From NCBI GenBank assembly GCA_002011355.1, contig MTNE01000161.1, forward strand, positions 650-5,996: DNA of 5,347 nt, written 5' to 3'. The position numbers and the translations under genes were made by a program. Numbering within the stretch: position 1 is the stretch's first letter; each line of letters begins with the position of its first letter. The notes beneath the pieces were generated by a model. It worked only from the letters and a program-made list of their open reading frames with translations, was not told the origin of the DNA and did not search any database. This DNA is from Thermoplasmatales archaeon JdFR-43. GTDB lineage: Archaea; Thermoplasmatota; E2; UBA202; JdFR-43. Of the stretch, positions 1 through 5,347 are shown one piece after another.

Positions 1-30
1 TATAAACTAGCAGTTGAGGTAGCTAATCAT

Positions 31-2043
31 ATGATTTCTGCTTATAAATCCCTTCTCCTTTACCCTCCAGCGAACCCCATTCCTATGCAGGCAATTGATA
101 GGCTGATAAATTCCCTTAACGATTTTTTGGGATATGAGGGAGAGTTGAGATTTAACTTTGAAAGAGAGGGTATTTATTTTGGAAAAGAGCTTATAGGAAG
201 CAAGGAAGCGGTTGAGCTGTCGAGGGTGGCAAGAGTGCGAGGTGTAGGGGGGGTTTCTTTTTTCCCTGGAGTAAGGCTGGATGAGGTTCTTGTTCTTCTT
301 CAAACGCTAGGGGAGGAACCAGATGAAATTTTTGCTCGCGGTGGAATTGCACAAATAGTTTGGGAAGCAGGTTCAGGGAATATTCTGGTTCATGAAAGCG
401 AGAAAAAGCTTGTGGAAGTGGAAGAAGGGATAGCTGAGCAGGTTGAAGATGAAGAAGTGAACATCTTTCAAGATATCATAAGTAAAGATTATTCCGAACT
501 CAAAATAGGTGAAAAGAAATTCCTTATTCGCTTTTTAGATCAACCTCTCCAATTAGCTAAGTTCATTTCCTCCCTTTCTTTTTTAGGTGAGGGAGCTACC
601 AAAGAGGAAGTTGAAACTCAAATTAAAAAAGTTTTTGAGCTTTTAAAAAAAGCCGTAAGCGTAATCAAGGAAGAGCATGAGGAGAGGCAAGAGCATCTCC
701 TGCGCGACATTGCAGAAGCTTTACTCCTTCTTCCAGAAAGAGCTTTGAAGGAAATATTCTCTTTTTCTGGAGATGATGAGATAAAAGATGTTTTAGCTCA
801 AATTTTAGGTGAGATGGGGGCTTCTGAAATTGGTGAGGAAATTGGGCGTCTCTTGGAGCCAAGTCAATTTCAATATTTATTAGCGATTCTTGAGGAAAGT
901 GGAGCTTCTCGAAGGTTTGTGGAGGAAGTAAGGAAGATATGGGAAGAAGAAACTGGCAAAAAGCTTGAATTTGGCGATTTCAGACTTTCAGTAGAGAAAA
1001 AGAAAGTTGACCATCAGGCAAGAATAAACCGCATAGTGGAGTTTATGGAGACGTTTACTGAAGAAGAAAGAGAGAGGTTACGGCAGACGAGCACAGTTCT
1101 TTCTGAAAAAGAAGTCAGTCGCCACTTTATCTTGACCTTAATAGATTTAATGTTTCTAGCACCTGACTTTAAGACTTTCGATGAAATGGTTACGAAGTTA
1201 GAAGACGTAACCCTAACCATGGTAAAACAAGGCAAATTTGAAGAGGGGAAATTAGTCCTTCAGGCTTTAAGGGAAAAGCATACCAGAGAAGGAAGTTTAA
1301 AAGAGTACGGAAGAGTTGAAAAGGCTTTGAAGAAATTAGCAAGCCCAGCTCTTGTAGCCGAAATCTTGGAAAAGATGACCAATTTTAGTGTAGAGAGCGA
1401 GACATACAATCTCATTCTTTCTTATTTCGCACTTTTAGATAGAGAAGCAGCAATTGAGTCTCTTATAGAGATACTGGGGAAAGAAAAAAAGATGTCTAAC
1501 CGAAAGCTCATTTGTAATATCTTATCTCAGCTTGGTGTGCATCACATAGATCTTCTCACTTCCTATTTAGATGATCCTCGCTGGTTTCTTGTGCGCAATG
1601 TAGTTAATGTTCTGGGTTGGATGGAGAGAGAAGAGGTGATTCCTCCTCTGGCAAAAGCGTCTCATCATCATGACAAAAGAGTAAGAATTGCTGTCATTCG
1701 AGCGCTTTCAAGGCAGAAAAGCAGGGAAACCGCTAAGCTCATCGGGAACATGCTTAGGGATAAAGAGCCAGCTGTAGTAGAACTTGCTGCTAGAGCTTTG
1801 GGTTGGAAGGGAAACGAAATAGGAGCCGATTATCTAATTGAGTTTCTCAATGAAGGTTCACTCTTAGGCGAACTCTTTTCCGCAAAACTTGCTGCTATTG
1901 AAAGCTTGGGCATTATTGGATTAGAAAAGAGCCTCCCTTTTTTAAGAGCGATTTTGAGGAAAAAGTTCCTTTTTGCTCCCGGCAAGGGTAGGGAAATTAA
2001 AGAAAGAGTAAGAAAAGCAATTTCTTTAATTGAGAAGGAGTAA
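31..2043 (+). CDS. HEAT-repeat protein with N-terminal module shared with the adjacent HD-GYP protein (5' end may lie outside window)
   Basis: The product is a soluble, largely alpha-helical protein with no signal peptide or membrane segment, so probably cytoplasmic. Residues about 1-122 form an alpha/beta module also present at the start of the next protein (LY near residue 10, EGE at 36-38, G80-V81, DEI..RGG at 98-105, NI.V at 117-120). Residues 123-330 are an acidic linker plus helices. About 500-667 are four to five HEAT-type helical pairs, including the characteristic DDPRWFLVRNVVNVLG segment (514-529). HEAT arrays normally bind proteins; no catalytic motif is visible. The ATG at 31 has a possible ribosome site, GAGGT at 16-20 with a 10-base gap. 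However, the frame is open to base 1, and the in-frame residues upstream continue the amphipathic helix found in the paralogous module, so the true start may be outside. The stop lies two bases before the HD-GYP gene, implying co-translation. The role is inferred: scaffold or regulator for the HD-GYP partner. Confidence 0.85.
   Translation: MISAYKSLLLYPPANPIPMQAIDRLINSLNDFLGYEGELRFNFEREGIYFGKELIGSKEAVELSRVARVRGVGGVSFFPGVRLDEVLVLLQTLGEEPDEIFARGGIAQIVWEAGSGNILVHESEKKLVEVEEGIAEQVEDEEVNIFQDIISKDYSELKIGEKKFLIRFLDQPLQLAKFISSLSFLGEGATKEEVETQIKKVFELLKKAVSVIKEEHEERQEHLLRDIAEALLLLPERALKEIFSFSGDDEIKDVLAQILGEMGASEIGEEIGRLLEPSQFQYLLAILEESGASRRFVEEVRKIWEEETGKKLEFGDFRLSVEKKKVDHQARINRIVEFMETFTEEERERLRQTSTVLSEKEVSRHFILTLIDLMFLAPDFKTFDEMVTKLEDVTLTMVKQGKFEEGKLVLQALREKHTREGSLKEYGRVEKALKKLASPALVAEILEKMTNFSVESETYNLILSYFALLDREAAIESLIEILGKEKKMSNRKLICNILSQLGVHHIDLLTSYLDDPRWFLVRNVVNVLGWMEREEVIPPLAKASHHHDKRVRIAVIRALSRQKSRETAKLIGNMLRDKEPAVVELAARALGWKGNEIGADYLIEFLNEGSLLGELFSAKLAAIESLGIIGLEKSLPFLRAILRKKFLFAPGKGREIKERVRKAISLIEKE
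2032..2040 (+). promoter_or_regulatory. Shine-Dalgarno site for the TTG start at 2046
   Basis: The run GAGAAGGAG lies in the last codons of the HEAT-repeat gene and ends five bases before TTG at 2046. It supports the rare TTG start, for which no nearby in-frame ATG or GTG offers a comparable site. Because it sits inside the upstream gene, translation of the two genes is probably coupled. Confidence 0.7.
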
Positions 2044-2045
2044 GT

Positions 2046-3482
2046 TTGGATAAGGAAAAGGATTTGGGTAAAGACCAGTTCATTCCGGTTTCTTACCGGA
2101 AAGCAGCGAGAAGGGTAAAGCGTTTTCTTAAAACATTAAACACTGCTTTCAGAAATGCTCAATTATATGAAGAAACACATCCTATGTTCGAGGAAGGAGC
2201 GAAAAGCTTTTTCGTTGCCATTTCTGAACTTTTGGAGGAGCAGGAAGAAGGAGAAATTGCTTTTCACTTTTACGAAGGTGAAATTATTGTGGATGAAGTT
2301 CCCTTTCCTGAAGAGAGCAATCTTTTTTCTTCACTTATTGCTGAGCTAGAAAGCAGGGAGATTGGAAGCATTGAAATTAGAGAAGGAGTTAAGCTCGGGG
2401 AAGTGAAGGATTTTCTGAGCATCATTTCCCTTCAAGCTGATGAGATTTTAAAAAGAGGAGGGGCATCTCTTCTCTTGCAGGAAAAGGGAGTTATGAATAT
2501 TAAAGTTGCTCCCGTTAAACCTTTGTCTTCTCTTAGGGAAAGCGGGGAGGAGAAGGGAGAAGTTTATGAGATAGCGCGTGAAGCGTACTACTTTGCTTTA
2601 GAAACTGTTGAAGAAGTAATGAGTGAGGTTGAGAGAAAAAGACCATTTGCTGTTTTTAAAGCGAGAAAAGCTGTTCAAATGCTTGTAGACTGCGTTTTGC
2701 AGGATAGAGGCGCCTTGTTAGGTTTAGCTGCTTTAAAGAGTTATGATAAATATACTTATCATCACTCAGTGAATACTTTGGTACTCTCATTAGCGCTGGG
2801 TTCAGTAATTTTAACTGAGAGGGTAAGTCTGGGTTATCTTGGGCTTTCAGCTCTCCTTCATGATGTAGGGAAAGTTTTAGTTCCTCGCGAAATCACTCGA
2901 AAGCCAGGCCCACTAACCTCGGAGGAATGGGAGTATATGGAAAGACATCCAGCTTATGGAGCAAAAATTCTTTTAAATATTCCCAGCTTGCACAAGATAA
3001 CTGCTGTAGTAGCCTTTGAACATCATCTTGGATTTGATGGAAACGGCTATCCTAAAATAAGGGTTCCGAGAAAACCTCATCTTTTTAGTCGAATTGTGGA
3101 GATTTGCGATGCTTATGATGCTGCTACTTCAGAGAGACCTTACAGAAAAGCAGCGACTCCTGACGGAGTAATGAACTCTCTTATTGAAGCAAGCGGTAGA
3201 GAATTTGACCCCCTATTAATGCGATTTTTTATAAATCTTTTAGGTGTTTATCCTGTAGGTTCGCTGGTAAAACTCACAACAGGCGAGATAGCAGTAGTTG
3301 TAAAGGAGAATCCTTTGAATTTAACTCGACCGCAGATAAAGGTATTTCTTGATAAAAAGGGAAATATACTGAAAGAACCTATTTTTTATGACCTTTCTAA
3401 AAACGAAGAGATTTCTATTTCTACTTCTCTTCCCTACGAAGCAGTAAAAAAGATTTCATATCAGAGATTTTTGAGAGATTAA
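2046..3482 (+). CDS. HD-GYP domain protein, probable cyclic-di-GMP phosphodiesterase, with N-terminal paired module
   Basis: This 478-residue protein carries a complete HD-GYP domain (about 225-400). Visible motifs are H240 in a YTYHHSVN segment, HD at 272-273 in LHDVGK, H301 in HPAYG, HH at 326-327, DGNGYP at 331-336, D355 in CDAYD, and RPYR at 364-367. HD-GYP enzymes hydrolyse cyclic-di-GMP to pGpG or GMP at a metal centre, and the ligand spacing fits that family. Residues about 20-155 form the same module that starts the upstream HEAT-repeat protein. About 400-450 form a beta-rich tail (YPVGSLVKL onward) common in HD-GYP proteins of this type. No signal peptide or membrane segment is seen, so it is probably cytoplasmic. 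It starts at TTG with a strong ribosome site and ends in tandem TAA codons (3480-3485). Substrate specificity is inferred from the family; cyclic GMP-AMP dinucleotides are an alternative. Confidence 0.93.
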   Translation: MDKEKDLGKDQFIPVSYRKAARRVKRFLKTLNTAFRNAQLYEETHPMFEEGAKSFFVAISELLEEQEEGEIAFHFYEGEIIVDEVPFPEESNLFSSLIAELESREIGSIEIREGVKLGEVKDFLSIISLQADEILKRGGASLLLQEKGVMNIKVAPVKPLSSLRESGEEKGEVYEIAREAYYFALETVEEVMSEVERKRPFAVFKARKAVQMLVDCVLQDRGALLGLAALKSYDKYTYHHSVNTLVLSLALGSVILTERVSLGYLGLSALLHDVGKVLVPREITRKPGPLTSEEWEYMERHPAYGAKILLNIPSLHKITAVVAFEHHLGFDGNGYPKIRVPRKPHLFSRIVEICDAYDAATSERPYRKAATPDGVMNSLIEASGREFDPLLMRFFINLLGVYPVGSLVKLTTGEIAVVVKENPLNLTRPQIKVFLDKKGNILKEPIFYDLSKNEEISISTSLPYEAVKKISYQRFLRD

Positions 3483-3495
3483 TAAATAAAATCCT

Positions 3496-3519
3496 AATTT
3501 CAAAATCCAAAATTTCAAA
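3496..3519 (+). repeat. A/T-rich intergenic repeat (AATTTCAAA, two copies)
   Basis: The 9-mer AATTTCAAA occurs at 3496-3504 and 3511-3519, a 15-base period, with the related ATCCAAA between them and AATCC just before. Short interspersed AAATCC/AATTTCAAA-type runs are common between genes in many uncultivated bacterial lineages. Their spurious reverse translation gives FEI/FEIRI-like strings, as happens here. It lies directly after the stop of the HD-GYP gene. No function is known to me. Confidence 0.5.
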
Positions 3520-3558
3520 CAAGAGATCCTCCAGCCGATTTGTGTCTAGACCATGATA

Positions 3559-3609
3559 AAGTTTTCGCTTTTTTGTATGCAAAAGAAACTTCGTGCGTTT
3601 CTTTTTCGT
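3559..3609 (+). promoter_or_regulatory. Attenuator-like leader with two mutually exclusive hairpins
   Basis: Hairpin B has a perfect 9-base stem, AAAAGAAAC (3581-3589) with GTTTCTTTT (3597-3605), and loop TTCGTGC. It is followed by a T-rich run (3606-3620), so it resembles a weak intrinsic terminator. Hairpin A uses the same central strand with upstream sequence: AAGTTT (3559-3564) pairs with AAACTT (3586-3591), and CTTTT (3568-3572) pairs with AAAAG (3581-3585), leaving a TCG bulge. The two cannot form together. B could simply terminate the HEAT/HD-GYP transcript. The low G+C of the stems makes regulation uncertain. Confidence 0.4.
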
Positions 3610-3619
3610 TTTAACTTTT

Positions 3620-3627
3620 GGAGGTGA
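3620..3627 (+). promoter_or_regulatory. Strong Shine-Dalgarno site for the secreted protein gene
   Basis: GGAGGTGA is a near-perfect complement of the 16S rRNA 3' end. It ends six bases before the ATG at 3634 and fixes that start. It also shows that this organism uses classical ribosome binding sites. Confidence 0.85.
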
Positions 3628-3633
3628 GGGAAA

Positions 3634-4221
3634 ATGAAGAAGGCAGTGGTTCTTATAGTAGCTTTGCTTTTGCTTTTTCCAATGGTTACTTATGCGCAAG
3701 AAGCTACCGTTACAGTTGATACTACCGCTGCGCCTGATACAACTGGAGCAGTGGAAACGACCTCTACTCCAGAAAGCGAAGTGAAGGTAATTCCTATCTT
3801 TAATTATCAGATAGTTATTGTGGTTGGAGAGGATGGAGTTCTGGTTTCTCTAATTAAAGTGGAGAACGGGGAAGAGGAAGAGATTGTTTCTTATGAATTT
3901 GAAGGAGCGATGGGTAAAGCTGTTTCTTTAGTAGCGAGAACTGTTCCAGCCGGACCTGAGCATGGCAAGGTAGTCAGTGAGTATGTAAAGAAGATAAACC
4001 AGCAGAGAAAGATGCAGAGAGAAAGGGAGAGGATAGAGAGGAAGGAGAAAAAGGAAGAGGAGAAGGAAGCGCGGAAGGAGAACAAGAAGATGAAAGAAGA
4101 GTTGCAGGAAATGGGTGAAAAGGGCAAAGATAAAAAGAACCGGGGCAAGGGCAAGGAGAACAATCAGGGGAAGAAAGGAAAAGCGAACAATAGCGAGGAC
4201 CTTTCGCTTTTTGAAGATTAA
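3634..4221 (+). CDS. Secreted protein of unknown function with Thr-rich linker and long Lys/Glu-rich tail
   Basis: The 195-residue product begins with a clear Sec signal peptide: KK at 2-3, a hydrophobic stretch at 4-17, and a likely signal peptidase I site after A21 (TYA, then QEA). The mature protein starts with a low-complexity linker rich in Thr, Ala, Pro, Asp and Glu (about 24-50, with repeated DTT/ETT units). A compact core follows (about 51-122), with beta-like strands (NYQIVIVVGEDGVLVSLIKV) and a helix. The remainder (about 123-195) is dominated by Lys, Glu and Arg, first helical or coiled-coil in character, then Gly/Lys/Asn-rich and disordered. There is no lipobox, sortase motif or cysteine. 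The start is certain from its ribosome site. It stands alone between two structured gaps. I recognise no family; an exported or periplasmic polyelectrolyte-tailed protein is as far as the sequence allows. Confidence 0.85.
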   Translation: MKKAVVLIVALLLLFPMVTYAQEATVTVDTTAAPDTTGAVETTSTPESEVKVIPIFNYQIVIVVGEDGVLVSLIKVENGEEEEIVSYEFEGAMGKAVSLVARTVPAGPEHGKVVSEYVKKINQQRKMQRERERIERKEKKEEEKEARKENKKMKEELQEMGEKGKDKKNRGKGKENNQGKKGKANNSEDLSLFED

Positions 4222-4270
4222 TTATTTTTGGATAATTTCTTAAGTTTTAGTTGTTTAATATAAAAGTAGG

Positions 4271-4299
4271 AAGAGGGATCCCGCTCTCTTTTAATTTTT
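4271..4299 (+). terminator. Candidate intrinsic terminator after the secreted protein gene
   Basis: AAGAGGG (4271-4277) pairs with CTCTCTT (4284-4290) in a seven-pair stem with one G-U pair and loop ATCCCG. TTAATTTTT follows at 4291-4299. It lies 50 bases after the stop at 4221. The stem is modest, so efficiency is uncertain. Confidence 0.5.
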
Positions 4300-4313
4300 G
4301 ATAAATCTCCCTC

Positions 4314-4334
4314 AAGTCTTAAGTCTTAAATCTT
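4314..4334 (+). repeat. Tandem heptamer repeat AAGTCTT x3
   Basis: Two exact copies of AAGTCTT (4314-4320, 4321-4327) are followed by one variant, AAATCTT (4328-4334). The array lies in the 200-base gap between the secreted protein gene and the membrane protein gene. It could be replication slippage or a repeated protein-binding site; the sequence does not decide. Confidence 0.55.
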
Positions 4335-4388
4335 ATTTAATATGAGGTTTAAAACTAATGAGGTAGAAGTTTTACCTTGAATGATTGA

Positions 4389-4433
4389 TGTCCTCACCTC
4401 GTCTTTTTTCCGATTTAATAAATGGTGAGGACA
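4389..4433 (+). promoter_or_regulatory. Inverted repeat that can mask the ribosome binding site of the membrane protein gene
   Basis: TGTCCTCACC (4389-4398) is the exact reverse complement of GGTGAGGACA (4424-4433), separated by 25 bases. The right arm contains the only Shine-Dalgarno-like sequence of the gene (GGTGAGG, 4424-4430) and ends immediately before the GTG at 4434. If folded in mRNA, this 10-pair, G+C-rich hairpin would block initiation. The same repeat could alternatively be a DNA operator. The pairing is directly visible; its regulatory role is inferred. Confidence 0.5.
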
Positions 4434-5267
4434 GTGGACCAAATCAGAGTAGAAAGAGAATTAAGAGCAGAAATACTCTCCCACAAGATTTCGAAATTAA
4501 GAGTATTTGCTCTTCTTTTAATACTGGGTCTTTTGATACTCATGTTGCCGCAGTTTAAAGAGGGACTTGATTTGGTCGCGAAGAGCGGGGAGGGGGAGCT
4601 TCGGGAAGAATATAAAGTCGATAACTCTCAAGCTTCAGAAACTTATAAGAGAATTCAAAAAATCGAAAGGATACGGAGATTACTTTTTCTTCCGTTGGCG
4701 GAAAGCTCTCTCACTGGGTTGAAGAGAGGAGTTTATTTGTTGGAGAAAGTACGAGTTCCTCTGATTTTAGAGTTGGAAAAGGTAGGAGCATCTGCTAATT
4801 TTTTGAAGAGGGTTGATGAGGAATTTAAGAAAAGTAAGGAAATCTTGAATGCAGCTCAAGCTATTTTAAGTTATAAAATCAAGATTGAAAAATTAAAGAG
4901 CGATATCGATAAAATTAGGATTTACATAGATGAGGGGAAGTATTCTCTGGCGAAAATGGAACTTCAAAAAGCTTATAGAGATGCCGAGGAACTTAAGAAA
5001 ATTTCCCAATCGCTTAACTTTTATTTTGGAGAGAAAGCAAAAGTTGCGGAGAAAATTGCTTCACTTTATAAAAGTTATCTGCTCGAAGAGAGTTTATATA
5101 TTAAGTATTCAGCATTAAATAACAGAGAGGGAAAAAAGGAGAGTGGAAGGAAAGCCCTTATCTTAAGTGTAAAGATCTCCAGACTTGAAGGAGATAGTTG
5201 GTATAGAGATTGCTGGCTAGATCTTTTTAGGAATTTGTTTAATCGGGAAAAGTGGATTAAAGATTGA
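4434..5267 (+). CDS. Single-pass membrane protein of unknown function, largely alpha-helical
   Basis: Read from GTG 4434, the product has 277 residues. A basic N-terminal segment (RVERELRAE, HK, SKLR) precedes one hydrophobic membrane span (about 24-41), so by the positive-inside rule the N-terminus is cytoplasmic and the bulk external. Residues about 69-228 are charged amphipathic helices rich in Lys, Glu and Leu, probably coiled-coil or helical bundle. The C-terminal end (about 252-276) is aromatic-rich (W256, Y257, W261, F265, F269, W274) with one Cys at 260. The hydrophobic stretch has no typical signal-peptidase site. GTG 4434 was chosen because GGTGAGG at 4424-4430 is correctly placed for it. 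The in-frame ATG at 4422 (four residues longer) has no ribosome site upstream. It is separated from the secreted protein gene by 200 bases with a candidate terminator, so probably transcribed separately. I recognise no family. Confidence 0.8.
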   Translation: MDQIRVERELRAEILSHKISKLRVFALLLILGLLILMLPQFKEGLDLVAKSGEGELREEYKVDNSQASETYKRIQKIERIRRLLFLPLAESSLTGLKRGVYLLEKVRVPLILELEKVGASANFLKRVDEEFKKSKEILNAAQAILSYKIKIEKLKSDIDKIRIYIDEGKYSLAKMELQKAYRDAEELKKISQSLNFYFGEKAKVAEKIASLYKSYLLEESLYIKYSALNNREGKKESGRKALILSVKISRLEGDSWYRDCWLDLFRNLFNREKWIKD

Positions 5268-5310
5268 AAAATCCGGTGAATAGTGTTAAAAATTTTGTGG
5301 TGTATTTTTT

Positions 5311-5347
5311 ATGTCCCCGATTTCTAAGACAGAACGCCTTTTTAACT
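5311..5347 (+). CDS. Start of a gene running off the window; resembles the N-terminus of a PafB/WYL-type transcriptional regulator
   Basis: ATG at 5311 opens a frame with no stop to the window end, reading MSPISKTERLFN. The pattern S-K-T/V-E-R-L-x-N directly after the initiator is typical of PafB-like WYL-domain regulators, in which it begins the N-terminal helix-turn-helix. These proteins control DNA-damage or proteasome-related genes in some bacteria. A weak ribosome site, GGTG (5299-5302), is placed suitably. Only 12 codons are visible, so identity is a recognition-level guess. It lies 43 bases after the stop of the membrane protein gene on the same strand, so they could be co-transcribed. 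No clear terminator is seen between them. Confidence 0.45.
   Translation, partial: MSPISKTERLFN

Noticed and set aside
7..1235. Reverse-strand open frames inside the HEAT-repeat gene (7-303, 665-862, 1014-1235)
   Set aside because: They are opposite to a continuous 670-codon gene with recognisable protein motifs, and their translations look non-protein-like.
3421..3699. Reverse-strand 92-codon open frame across the intergenic gap
   Set aside because: It is low-complexity Lys-rich and FEI/FEIRI-like sequence from the A/T-rich repeat, and it overlaps two genes on the other strand.
3891..4163. Reverse-strand 90-codon open frame rich in Ser, Phe and Leu
   Set aside because: It is the antisense shadow of the purine-rich Lys/Glu tail; it has no ribosome site and lies wholly inside a well-supported gene.
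4228..4345. Sigma-70-like promoter elements (TTGGAT at 4228, TTGATA at 4298) before the membrane protein gene
   Set aside because: No acceptable -10 hexamer at 16-18 bases; A/T-rich background makes single hexamers uninformative.
5268..5310. Terminator between the membrane protein gene and the right-edge gene
   Set aside because: Only an A/T palindrome (AAAAATTTT) and a T run are present, with no G+C-containing stem.
1..5347. tRNA, rRNA, CRISPR array or insertion sequence
   Set aside because: I found no cloverleaf, no regularly spaced direct repeats, and no transposase or terminal inverted repeats.

Overview
This is a 5.3 kb bacterial window, all readable genes on the + strand, A+T-rich (G+C about 40% by eye). 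Arg is coded mostly by AGA/AGG, and the proteins are rich in Lys and Glu. That style, together with an A/T-rich intergenic repeat often seen in uncultivated candidate-phylum genomes, suggests a poorly sampled and possibly thermophilic lineage. I cannot name the phylum from the sequence.

Region 1 (1-3482) is a tight two-gene unit. The first gene (31-2043, frame open to the left edge) encodes a 670-residue or longer helical protein ending in HEAT-type repeats. The second (TTG start at 2046, two bases after the first stop) encodes a canonical HD-GYP protein, the family of cyclic-di-GMP phosphodiesterases. Both begin with the same roughly 120-residue module, so they look like a matched pair built by module duplication: one scaffold and one enzyme, probably acting together in nucleotide signalling.

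Region 2 (3483-4221) starts with a 151-base gap that holds an A/T-rich repeat and two mutually exclusive hairpins resembling an attenuator. It continues with a strong Shine-Dalgarno site and a 195-residue secreted protein: signal peptide, Thr-rich linker, small folded core and a very long Lys/Glu/Gly tail. I do not recognise its family.

Region 3 (4222-5267) has a 200-base gap with a candidate intrinsic terminator, a heptamer tandem repeat and a perfect 10-base inverted repeat. One arm of that repeat is the ribosome binding site of the next gene. The gene encodes an unrecognised protein of about 277 residues with one N-terminal membrane anchor and a long alpha-helical external part.

Region 4 (5268-5347) is a short gap followed by the first 12 codons of a gene that runs off the window. 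Its start resembles the N-terminus of PafB/WYL-type transcriptional regulators.

The points that most deserve a second look are the paired HEAT/HD-GYP proteins with a shared undescribed sensor-like module, and the structured leaders in front of the two envelope-type genes.
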